From Acanthornis magna (taxonomy: Eukaryota > Chordata > Aves > Passeriformes > Acanthizidae): a stretch of 64,000 nt of DNA. A program made the position numbers and the translations under genes. This document shows positions 12,640 through 23,120 of the stretch, one piece after another (the first letter of the stretch is position 1; each line of letters opens with the position of its first letter). The stretch spans positions 3,410,001-3,474,000 of the forward strand of contig JAWUZG010000135.1 in the NCBI GenBank assembly GCA_036785705.1, in the 5' to 3' direction. Under the pieces are notes generated by a model that saw nothing but the letters and a program-made list of their open reading frames with translations, had not been told where the DNA came from and did not search any database.

Positions 12640-13185
12640 TAAATTGCACGCTGAACTGCATCTGGAGGAGTGTGGCAGCAGAATAGGGGAGGCTGGTGCT
12701 CAGACAGCCTGGGGAGACCTTCAGTTCAAGAGGGATGCAGAGAAAACAGAAAAGGTTCAACAAAGGTCCATACCCTGCGTAGAGATGCTGAAGGAGCTGG
12801 GCCTGGTAAGTTTGGTAAAGAAGAAACCACAGAGGTGTTTAATATCTGCTTACAACTATTGGAAGGGCAGTTCCTTGGACACCACTGGCAAACTCCTCTT
12901 GGTAGTGTCAGACAGCATAAAAAGGAAAACAACCACACAAAGCTGTTTTAGAGATTGAAGTTGGACAGCTGGAAAAAAATTTCCCTAGCAGCACTGGAAT
13001 AGGTCATCAAACAGGCCGAGAGATTCTGTCCTTAGAAGGTTCATCCAGACAAAGCAATGGCTGATCCAGTCCTTGGTTTCAATAGCCCTCTTCCAAGTGG
13101 TAGAACCTTGGAGTATTGGAGGACTAGAACCAATTAGCCCTTGAAGGGCCTTCAAGATGGCATTTTTATCATTCCCCAAAAATAG
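12640..13185 (+). mobile_element. Old CR1 LINE 3' fragment
   Basis: The order of words follows the CR1 3' region: catctggaggagtgtgg, then ttcaagagggatgcagagaa, caacaaaggtccatac, gatgctgaaggagctggg, a ggaataggtcatc segment, and finally ggactagaaccaa with gaagggccttcaa just before the end. The terminal octamers are not visible and divergence is high, with several gaps. Overlapping short frames (113, 93 and 70 codons) are by-products of this relic. Match is from memory of the family consensus, so limits are approximate. Confidence 0.7.
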
Positions 13186-16100
13186 TAAAGTTACAAACTA
13201 TCCTTCCATTCACAATCTACTATTTTACTGATCAGGTACTGTAAATGTTGATTTTTTTTTCCTTTATTTCTACTAGATTTTTTCCATGCAATACATGTAT
13301 TCACAGAACCCAATATCTCAGGGCTTCTTTACACTATTACAAAAAGCTGTTCTTAAACATGACCACATGTGCATCTGCCTAATCTGAAGATCATTTACAA
13401 GACCTATATCACAATGTTAATTCTTTTATTTCTTGCTTAATTAAGTACTGTTTCTATCCCTGTACAATATTTGGATTTTATAAGAGAGCTACATTGTTCT
13501 ACGTTCACTGGCATCACAAACTGGACATTAAGTACAGCTGAGGGAGATTGAAAAGAGTGCTGAAAATGCATCAGCCAGGCAGCATCACCTCCAAAAATAA
13601 TGTCATCATTCTCATTATAACCTCTGTACTTGCTTAGAATGAACTGATGAATTTGCACCAAAGTGCTGCATACAAAAAGGGGGCATAACATTCAGGAAAT
13701 AGAGGTCACTAAAAACCACTTTGTTCAATGAAATTCAAAAGTTTCAATCAGTGACAAAGTTTCTTTCTTAAAAGGTAGTTCCTTCCTTAAATCTCTAACC
13801 AGGTAATGATGTGTCAGTATTCAAACTAGACACAAATGGCAGCCTTCATCTCCAAAAGAGAGCATATGTGCCAGTTACAGGCAATTTTTGTATGGCCTTG
13901 TAAAGATGAAAGGCAGATGCTTGGGGAAAAGCAGCAGAAAGCCCATCACAGTAACCTCAAGGCATAATGACTCCCTGAGATCCTCAAGGACTCGGAGCTG
14001 GGAGGAGGCTGGGGAATGGGCGCTCACCCCGCACTGCTGAGCCGCTGGCCACTAGCTCTGCCCCAAGGGTGCCACTCCCCAGCCCCAGTGGGGCCCAGCC
14101 TTGCCCTTTCCTCCCCACACATTTGGGGGGCTGCATCCTCCTCATACACTTCTCTGGAGGCAGGAATCACTGCTGCCTTGGCAGCCTGTTTCTCATTAAC
14201 AACCTGGTTTTGTTTGCAAATAAGTGCAAGGTATTGTTTGAAGATGCAGCCTTTGCTACCTTTTGCTGCCTTGGCCATCACATACCCCGTGGGCTATCAG
14301 GGTTCTTCCAGAGAGCCACCCAAGTCCAGTACCACCAGGGAAAGGGAAGAGATCCTATGTTAAGTTGTCCCGGAAAGAAAGTCTGTATCTCTTCAGTGGG
14401 TCACTAAGCATCCTAACTTCAAAATGAAAAATAACAAATGGAGAAATCAACCAGCACTTATTTAGAAATCGCTGCAGTACGGAAAATGAAGAAAAGCAGC
14501 AACAGCAGCAACCCTCCCCCCACACAGAGGAAAGCTGGAAGGCTGAGGATGTCCTTGGATGCTTTCCAATAACAGGCAGGCACACTTCATGCTGCTGCAG
14601 CTACATAAAGGTGCTTGCTTGCGAATTCAGCAAGTGTGTTGCCATCAATAAACTGTTTTAAATAAGAAGCTTTGATGCAAATAGTTTGCTCTGATCTTTA
14701 GTTAGTGAAAGGAAAAAGTGTCTTACAGCAGCAAAGAGAATCTCTCTGCAGCAGATCACAAGTACATCATATACAAATACACGCCTTTTAACCACTTTCA
14801 ATACTTCTTTGCCAATTTGAACTTCTAGCACAATGTAATCCAAATAAATTGAGATCAGAATAACCATCTGATTTCACATGCAACACATACTATAATTATT
14901 TTTATATACTATAAGCATAAAGGTTAATTTAAAATAAACTGCTAGTGCCTATCTAAAATTATTAATGGAAAATATTCAAAAATTGTTTAACATTTGTCTA
15001 TCTAAATACTTGAAATATTACTGAGGGTTAGCATGATTGACACCACTTTAAATACCCGGAACAGCACTCACTACTTTCTAGGCCCCCAACACTTGTGTTC
15101 AGATGCAAGTGCTGGCTCCTCGGTGCTTGTGCCAATGGAGACCCTTGAGGAAGAGAAACTTAAATATTCTGGGGCAAAACGTCGTCAGTGCAGAACAGAG
15201 GAAAACGGAGAAGTTTATCTCCACAGCACCCCAGAGAGTCCCTGTGGCTTGGGCAGGGGACAGAAACACATTCAGGCATTAGTTTCCCAAAACATACTTT
15301 TTTTTGTTCATTAAAGCTGATATGGAAAATTTGTTAGGAGTACAGCGGGAGCAGGTTAGACCAAGGCTTGAATAATTTCCTAGCTGATGCAGGTATAACT
15401 CATCCTGCAGGTATGGAGTTCCTTCTATCAAACAGGTAGAGAAGTGAGACAGAAATCCCATAAACGTCACCCCAAATTGTCAGCTCAGAAATAGAGAATA
15501 AAAACACATGCATGAAACAAGTCTTTCCAACAGATCAACAGATCAAGTCCCCAACAGCAGCAGCCTATTCCACGATACATTTTGTTCTCATGTACAGTAC
15601 CATAAAACTGCTGTTCACATTACTGCAGTGGTTTCCCCCATTAGCTTATGATTGCCGTGGGAATCAAAATCCATTTGAGGGGTTATGGGGAAATGCTGAG
15701 GCTCGTGCAAACAAGGAAGAGCAAGCATTACTATAAATGCCTACAATATATAAACACAATTACAGTTTGGAAGTTAAAGAACTGAATTAAGAGTGCTATC
15801 TGGCCAGAGAAAGCTGATTAAAGGCAATGGAGATCAAGAAAGTGAGATTACATCTAATTAGTTCACAAAAAAAAAAAAAGAAAAAACAACTCCTCCAATT
15901 CTAAGGCTGATTAATTAATTAAAATTAGAAAAATATTTGCTACTGAAATGGAAACCACAATATTTAATGTAATGGTAGCTCATCTTTAGAATGAATTTTA
16001 GAATTAGAAGTAGATTAAATTTAGAATGGAGAACTAGCTCACCCATATAAAGCAGACTTTAATAGTCATCTTTGAGAAAGGACCATAGATTACTAAGTAC

Positions 16101-16940
16101 AGAAAAATACCTGACACAGTATATACCACAAGTCTTTCCGTTACTTTTCTCCATCATACGTATCCTGTATACTTTATGCGAAGTAATGCTCTGGCTAATC
16201 ATGGAGTTCATTTCATACAGATCCTATACTTTTGAAAGAATGAGGAAATGTCTTAGCACCTCTAAGCTAGTCCTTAGAAAAATGACCTTTAAGAAAAAAT
16301 AATTTAAAAAAAGAGAAAATAGCCTTTCAAAAAGAAGTTTTAAAATTGATTGCCTTCAGAAATCAAATCTTTCCTTTTCCAAAAGAAACATGAGCAATGG
16401 AGTAAGTTAAAGTGGAGAGTGTATCTCAAATGTTAAAATCTAATGCACTATGTCAAACTACAGCATCTTGAGGCGATAATTTTACATGGGAATAACAATA
16501 TACTCATATTTTCCAGGCATCCCAAGGTGTGTCAAAGAGATCAGATGAACAAATCAGGATCAGCTGTCAGGACAGAGTCCAGAAATAGCATCTCCCAAGT
16601 TCCAAGTCAGAGCTGGGTTCCCAAGCTGAGTTATGCACGTTTATGCATATCTGGAAATTAAGGCAAATTTACTGCTCAGGTATGTTGAATCCATGTCTCT
16701 GGAAACCCAGAACCACAGAATGAGTTTGGGCCAGGAATAGCTCAGCATTCCCTTGAAATTAATTACTGAATTCAATTGCTTTGCAGAGTCTGCTGGCAGA
16801 TGTTGGTAATGTTTCAGAATTAAAAAGTAACAATTATAAATAAAATAATTCAGGGAAAATAGTAGATGAGATTTGCAGACACTGATCCCACAAATGCACC
16901 ATCAAATAGAACTGCTGGAAATAATATTAAGAAATAAATA

Positions 16941-16964
16941 AGGAAATAAAATAGGAAATAAAAT
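16941..16964. repeat. 12-bp tandem repeat x2 (aggaaataaaat)
   Basis: Two perfect copies of aggaaataaaat, flanked by related ggaaataa and aagaaataaataa words from about 16,917. A small AT-rich minisatellite-like patch. Confidence 0.8.
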
Positions 16965-17732
16965 TAAGAATCTAAAAGTTGATAGAAATAATTGGGAAGC
17001 TCCAGCTTCTTCTTGGTTTAGAGTCATAAAGAATATCTCCATCATGTCAAGACCAGTCAATGTCATTTTCCACAGGCCAAAATAGCAGCTTCAGTAGGGC
17101 TAGAAAAAAATTAGTTAAAGAAGCCTTTCCATTTCCCAAAGCAGAATTGCTACAACCATACCTTCTCATTTTCTCAAAAGTTTTATATTTTTTCTTAATG
17201 TTTTATTAAAAATTCTCATTGATTTCTTACTAAGAAATACAATTTTGGCCAACGTGCACATCTCAGACATTATTTTAAAGACATTTCTGTAAAAGAAATC
17301 ATGAGAAGTGTAATAAAAAAGAGGAAAGCATGTCTGTTATAAATCCAATGGAACAACAACTTTCAAATTTTAAAAAAATCATGAAAATCTATTCTTTGGA
17401 AGGTTTTTAGCAAGTCTAAAGAACATAATTTATAAGGAATCTTCACAGTGACAGTCAATTTAACAGAAGCTCCACCTAGACCAAAAATTAATAGCATCAC
17501 ACAAACCTTCCATTTTTATCTCCATTTCTTTCACTGGGTTTCCTTGGCCAGACAGGACCCTTAACCAGCTTCAGCTCACTTCTAGGTATAGTTGTGTTTG
17601 CAATGAGCCACACAGGGACCCCTCCTGTGAAGCCTGAACTCTGCAAGCTGGGCATTGGCTGGGTTTTTTCCAAATCCTTGTTTGAAAATTAAAATGATAT
17701 TCACCCTTGATATTCTTGATGATTAGATACTC

Positions 17733-17776
17733 TGTGTGTATATATATTTATATATATATATTTACATACACATATA
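17733..17776. repeat. TA/TG microsatellite
   Basis: Alternating tgtgtgta and tatatata tracts interrupted by ttta and ttac. Simple-sequence DNA. The 74-codon frame through it (YIYIYIYIF) is an artefact of the repeat. Confidence 0.9.
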
Positions 17777-19130
17777 GTCCTGGGTGCATGGCAATCATTC
17801 GCACACACAAACAATGGATATTCAATGCAAATGTGAAACTGCAAATGCACAAATTGTTTCTTAATACTCATCTTCCCATCAATGAATATAATATAAATGA
17901 TAATAATAAATATAAATTAATACTAAATTAATACTGAGTACTTGAAATATTTCTACACGCACTAACAGTCTCTAGGATTAACACCAAATTTGACCAGAGG
18001 ATAATAGTCATAACAACTCTCACCAGCAGTAGCCTCTTTCTGTCATTTTTAACATCCAAAGGGTAAAGAAAAACTAATCTGAGCCAGGGTTTCTTTCTGT
18101 ATGCTACAGATAGTCATCCCTGGCATCAGCAGACTGAGTCCAGGCTTCACATTGATTTTCTTTTTTCCTCATGTATACAGTGAAATTGAAGACCTATGCA
18201 TTTCTGTTAAATGAGGTTCTGCCTTAGCTAATAGCAAACTATGACAATGGTCTGCAAAGAATTGGGGAAAAGGAAGAAGTCTTTCAAAAAAATTCACCAC
18301 CAGCAGCTGTAAATTCATAACTGTCAATAAAATTGCTGAGGTTTTTATATGCACATTAACAGCATGCTTCAGTGTAAAATGGGATTCTTAATTCTTTCCA
18401 CAGAGCATTAAATCATATTTAAGATAAAAGGAATCCTCAATCAGCTACTGACAGGGTCCCTCCCTATCAAAAACACTCTGCTCCCTATGTTTGTACTTTG
18501 TTGACTTCAACAACAATCTAATTGCAAAAATTCTTCTCAAAGTATAATATAAAACAATAGGGTGCAATTGCACAACATATGTTGCTCTTCATTTACTCTA
18601 AGCACAATTCCAGGAGCCTAATGTGTTTTCTTGTAATGCCAGTAAAATGTATTTCAAAAGGAAGGTCACAAGTGGAAGGTGGTGCAGGACAGGGCTTCAA
18701 GCTGCATGGGAAATGTTTTCTGTTTGCTTCATACTCCATGAGAGAGCACCCTACACCCTGTGACGATGGAATGATGAAGTGGCTCCCAACAGTCTGTCAG
18801 GACTCTCTCAGGATACCAGCGGTGATACCTGCGCCTCCAGACAACTGGTGTTACCAAAATGTTTCTCAATTCCCAAATCCCGCTGGGCACCAAGGGCACC
18901 TTCTTACCCTTGCACACATTTCAACCCATCCCTCAAAAGTAACATGAATTGTACCAGACAAAATCTGGCCCTCTGGTATCTCGTTCCTTAAGAGATTAAT
19001 AAAAGTGACATGCAGAGGGTCTCCAACAACATGTCCACCCATCCTTCTCTTAACTTCACTGTCAGTGCAAACTAGCTAAGGCACTAGGGCGGCACAGGAG
19101 CTGTGAGTATTTAACCCACGACTTGTTGCT

Positions 19131-19145
19131 AAAAAAAAAAAAAAA
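19131..19145. repeat. A15 homopolymer
   Basis: Fifteen A. No retroposed sequence or target-site duplication was recognised beside it. Confidence 0.85.
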
Positions 19146-19743
19146 TTGTTAAAGTCCAAAACCTCTGTCACTAGGACAATATAGTACTTGCATTTATTTT
19201 ATATTATTATTAATTATTTCTTCATAACCATGGGACTTCCTTTCGGTAGGAATTTGACTGTGACTCGCAGTGTCTTTATCAGAACTCTGTGCTGGCTGCC
19301 CTGCTATGTGTTTACCAGCCCTCTGCCATCCCTCTGCTCCCAGGTCTCCCATGAGCACTGTCACCCAGACCAAGGGGCTTTCTGGAACGCGACCCTGGTA
19401 TGCTCAGCTTGCCCTCTCCTCCTACTCAACTCAGTGTGCTGGCACAGCACAAGAGGGATGAAACAGCAGGCATTCGGTTTCCCAACCTTCTCCAGAGCAA
19501 ATGACATCTCGAGTGACCTGTTATTATTGAACTGGGTTTTAATGAAGTGCTGGTACTCCACACCATGACACAAAGAACATATGTGGCTGCAAGTAATTAA
19601 TTACATTCTTGAAGAACCTAATAAGAAACTCTCATGTTTAAAGCACTTTATGGCAACTGTTAATTTTTTCTCTCTAATTATCAGAGTAGCAATGGAGTAA
19701 TGCACTTTTCACCTCCAACTTGCTTATTTTTCATTTCCTTCAT

Positions 19744-19790
19744 CCAATAGCTTTGTTTATGCTAGCTATTGGTTCTGTGCAATAACCAAT
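19744..19790. promoter_or_regulatory. Cluster of three CCAAT boxes with perfect inverted repeat (candidate)
   Basis: CCAAT occurs at 19,744-19,748, as ATTGG at 19,768-19,772, and again at 19,786-19,790. The first two form the arms of a perfect 9-bp inverted repeat, ccaatagct and agctattgg, separated by 11 nt. CCAAT is the NF-Y binding core, and NF-Y sites often occur in spaced groups in promoters and enhancers. I see no TATA box, CpG island or gene start next to it, so function is only inferred. Chance in AT-rich DNA remains possible. Confidence 0.25.
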
Positions 19791-20620
19791 CTTATTTCTC
19801 TTTTCAATTTTAAAATATAAAATACATCAAGGATGAAATCAAACAAAAAACTTTAATTTCATCAGAAAAAAATTTTTTTTCACAGAAATGTCTGCTATAG
19901 GAAATTCACACTATTTTGTTTTCACATTTCCAAAGAGAATGGATTTTAGTATTGTGACTCTCTCAGGGGTCTGTCTTCAGGTGCTGAAGATGCTAAGCAG
20001 AGACACATCACCTTGAAGAAGTGATGAGCACCTCCTGTTGAGCACTGAAAATCAGTGGTGGTGTGCAAACCCGAAACTATTGACAATTCAGACTTTTTTA
20101 CACTAACTTCAGGAAGCTACATTCTGATTCCATGCAAAATAGAAATATGTTTTTTCACCATGCTGACCTGTTTGACAAGTACGGACAGCCCTATGTGTTA
20201 AAGAGGAATCTACACAGAAATCAGAGGAGCCAGGATCTGAGAAACAGCTTTGCTCTTCCGTGCTGGACCACAAGCAACTCTGAAACCATTGACCTTCTTT
20301 AGCAGCCTGACCCAAAACCACTGTCCAGCAGCAGAATTTCAATACCAGGCCCTAACTGCTGAAGGAATATTGTTCATGCTGATATGAAGTTTCACATTGA
20401 TCAAATGTAACAAACCCCCATTTAATCTTTCACTAATTTTAATATACTGAAAACTACTGCAAAGAACTTGCTGCTTGCTGTTATTGTAGAACAGAGTTAT
20501 TGTGTGAAGAAATGAAGAAAGCACCCACACACTGAGATGACCTTTCTGAATACTTCTTTATGGTTGGTCTGAATGTTATTTTTCAAAGCCAAACTAATCT
20601 TAAACCTTTATTTTATGCAG

Positions 20621-20751
20621 CTGAAAATTGGCCAAAGCAGGAAAAAAGAAACTCTGAGGATACTAATCCATATGCCCCTAAATTTATACCTTTCCCAAAT
20701 GAAAGAAAACCAACCATTCCCTATAAGTACATACAATTAATATCTACATAA
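20621..20751 (+). CDS. Possible terminal exon, unassigned (weak)
   Basis: A pyrimidine-rich stretch ending tttattttatgcag (AG at 20,619-20,620) precedes an open frame reading AENWPKQEKRNSED and then PYAPKFIPFPNERK, closed by TAA at 20,749-20,751. An AATAAA overlaps the stop at 20,750-20,755. These three signals together are what a short last coding exon could show. Each is common in AT-rich DNA, and polyadenylation directly at the stop would give an unusually short 3' UTR. A donor-like gt at about 20,727 could instead end an internal exon. The peptide matches no family I recognise. Confidence 0.15.
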
Positions 20752-21337
20752 TAAAACATAACCAATTTCAGGAAAAAGCAATTATTCCAGGAATTCTTAA
20801 AATTATTTCCAACATTACAGCAGCTCCATATATCTCTGCTTTTAGCTGCTGAAGTGGAGTCACGACACCTGCCTCAGCAGAGCCACAGGCACCGGCTTGG
20901 CTTGTTAATGTGCACTGAGGCTGCTGCTGCTCGGAAGAGGACAGCCACCTCAAGAACAATTATTTTGTCTTTTAGCACTCCTGTTGCAGTAGCTGCAGCC
21001 AAAGCACTTAAAATGCCATCTATTTGCTGCCATCTACAAGTGTCAGGATAGAACTAGAGAAGCACAGACACCTATGGTAAATAGGCTTGCCTTTGCAAGC
21101 CTAATGGGAGGATGAAAGCCTTGTTTTTTGGGAAAATTAACCTGATGAGTTCTGCTAGTTTGTCCCTTGAAACACAACTCACAGGTGAAATAGTGCATCC
21201 TCAGAAATGAGGAGCATAATGATGCTTTATTGCTTGAGAAAGCCACATGCCTCTAGAGAATTTGTGTCATCATATACCAGGAGTAAGGCTGATGGAGCTG
21301 GCTTTAGGCACTAATAAAGGAGGTGGAAAGAGATGAA

Positions 21338-21363
21338 AAAACACCATGACAAAACACCATGAC
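21338..21363. repeat. 13-bp tandem duplication (aaaacaccatgac)
   Basis: Two adjacent copies of aaaacaccatgac. Local slippage duplication. Confidence 0.8.
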
Positions 21364-21999
21364 CATGTTACTTGTTGAGATTAATCTGAATCAAAATGTG
21401 TTCACAGTTATAATTTCTTCTACAACTGGAAAAAAACTGCCAGTAAGAACAGCATGATTTTACTTTCCAATGCCACTGTAATTCTTATTCCTATCAAAGG
21501 AGGCTGAAAAAATTGACAAGTTATTTCATTAGGAAATGCAGTAAATTTACAGGCAGGGTAATTTTCCCCCTACAAAATTGTATAATGAGCTTTAAACTCA
21601 CTAAATAAAGGGTCTCTTCTCTGAGTGATTATGCTTCATTTACACAGGAATTAGTGGTGACTGGACCTCCTTTCAGAGTAGCTTTAAAAGAGTTACATTA
21701 CAAAAAAACGTCAACAGCTTTGAAAAATATCCTAACAGTCAACGGACTAAAAAACACTTCTCAGTGCAGCACTGCATACATACATTGTCTTCATAAATAT
21801 CTTTCAAAGGATAAGCACATAGCCGTTAAATCACATACCAGAATCCAGCAAATCTCTAATACTGCTTTCTTATTACATTACTCACTTAGGCATTATGCTG
21901 ATTGAATGTATAGAAAAGCCTAAAAAAACAGATGGACAAGAATGTGAAGGAGCAATACTTTCCTCTTCAAAAATTGCCCTCACTCTATTCAATGCTAAC

Positions 22000-22062
22000 T
22001 ATTTATTTATTATATTTATTATGATTTGTTATTATTGTTGTTATTATTATTATTATTTTATT
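22000..22062. repeat. TTA/TTAT microsatellite
   Basis: ttattta words followed by an interrupted (TTA)n run with two ttg units. Simple repeat. Confidence 0.88.
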
Positions 22063-22477
22063 GTGGATTTTTTTACTGATTAGTCTGTCTAAAGAATAGA
22101 CCCTTTGGTTTATAGCCAATTCTTACCAAATGTAGTCTAGTTCAGTTTTCATATAATTAAGTGGTAGCTAGAAAACCCCAGCATCTCCAAAATGCACGCA
22201 TTTTTGGATATTTACATAGAAACTAGGCAGTAGAAACCATTCCCAACAGCAGCATGTTTATGGTATCATGATGGTAGTAGATATGGCACATAAATAGTGT
22301 TTGTCCCTGGCAAGTTACTGAAAGTAATTAAAGTTCCTGTTACCTAGAGCAGTTGACCCTGAGGTTGTGGAAGTAGGAGAAATATATTTGGAAGTTTCAG
22401 TTAAAAATTTCACCTCCCTTTCTTCCTTCGTAGTGTAGGAAGTCCTAATCGTCTTTCCACTGTACCACAGAAGTGAG

Positions 22478-22600
22478 ATTCATAATATTTAAGGTCTGGA
22501 AGGGGCCATTTAATCATGAAGCCTGTCCTCCTTTATCATGGCATTTCGTGAGAGGTCTACGATCACACAGAATCAGTGACATCTGTGCAAGTGCTTAACT
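22478..22600 (-). mobile_element. Diverged CR1 3' end, antisense
   Basis: Reading + strand, ataatatttaaggtctggaa, then ggggccatttaatcatgaa, cctgtcctcctttatcatgg and catttcgtgagagg follow the reverse complement of the 3' end of older CR1 subfamilies known from birds and turtles (tttaaggccagaagggacca... gacctcctgtat...). The element therefore points to the minus strand. It is old and short, and the right-hand boundary is vague. Confidence 0.55.
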
Positions 22601-22689
22601 AAATCTAAGCCAAAATATCCTGAGTCGGCAACACAGACCATCACAACAGCACAGTTAGCTTACAGGGAATGGGGAGAAAATAATTTTAA

Positions 22690-22756
22690 AAGGAAAGGGG
22701 GGGGGGGGGAAGAAAAAAAGTATAAGAAAAAAAAAAGAGAAGTAGTAGTAGTAAAA
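22690..22756. repeat. Purine tract: G13, A-rich run and (AGT)n
   Basis: A run of 13 G (22,697-22,709) is followed by GA/A-rich sequence and four agt units. The whole 65-bp stretch is nearly all purine on the + strand. Long G-runs can form G-quadruplex or triplex structures and are also prone to sequencing error. It immediately borders the CpG-rich patch to its right. Confidence 0.88.
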
Positions 22757-22784
22757 ATGAATCATGGGAATAATTGGGATGCAG

Positions 22785-23120
22785 TCCTCGGGAACGTGGC
22801 ACACCCATCGTGGATGGGGCACCGGCTCCCTTCGAGCAAAACCGGGACATCATTGCCATCCACTGGGCAGGAGGGAGAATGCAGCGCGGGAGCGACACCG
22901 AGCACAGGGACAGCGGGCAGAGAAAGGGGCTGGCAGGAACGCCTGGAAAGCCTTCTCGACATCCCTGCTTCACTTTCACCCTTCACACACCCACCCTGAC
23001 ATGGTCGGGCCTCCCTCGGAAGCCTGGAAGACAAGTCGGAAGGTGTGAAAGTGGATCTGGTAACTAAAGCAGAAGCCAGCACGGTGCCATGAATACAGCC
23101 TGAGTACAGATCTGCCACGA
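22785..23120. other. Small CpG-rich patch
   Basis: I count 18 CpG dinucleotides between 22,789 and 23,119, while most neighbouring lines of sequence have none or one. Overlapping frames of 60-118 codons stay open on both strands, as expected for GC-rich DNA, so none can be favoured. The patch is shorter than a typical promoter CpG island. It could be an alternative promoter, an exon of an unrecognised gene, a recently inserted sequence not yet depleted of CpG, or unmethylated regulatory DNA. Confidence 0.4.

Larger units (their letters stand above)
13186..22477. other. Non-coding DNA with simple repeats, no gene recognised
   Basis: Mostly AT-rich unassigned DNA. It contains a short GC-richer patch at about 13,980-14,130, A-runs at 15,867-15,879 and 19,131-19,145, a 12-bp tandem repeat at 16,941-16,964, a TA-rich microsatellite at 17,733-17,776, a CCAAT cluster at 19,744-19,790 and a TTA-rich tract at 22,000-22,062. 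A weak terminal-exon candidate lies at 20,621-20,751. Other open frames show no protein family I recognise. Confidence 0.6.

Noticed and set aside
16690..16760. Possible antisense CR1 end (accacagaatgagtttggg)
   Set aside because: Only about 20 bp resemble the CR1 terminus and the following bases do not continue the match.
22686..23118. Five overlapping frames of 80-118 codons around the CpG-rich patch
   Set aside because: Open in many registers on both strands because stop codons are rare in GC-rich DNA; none can be preferred.
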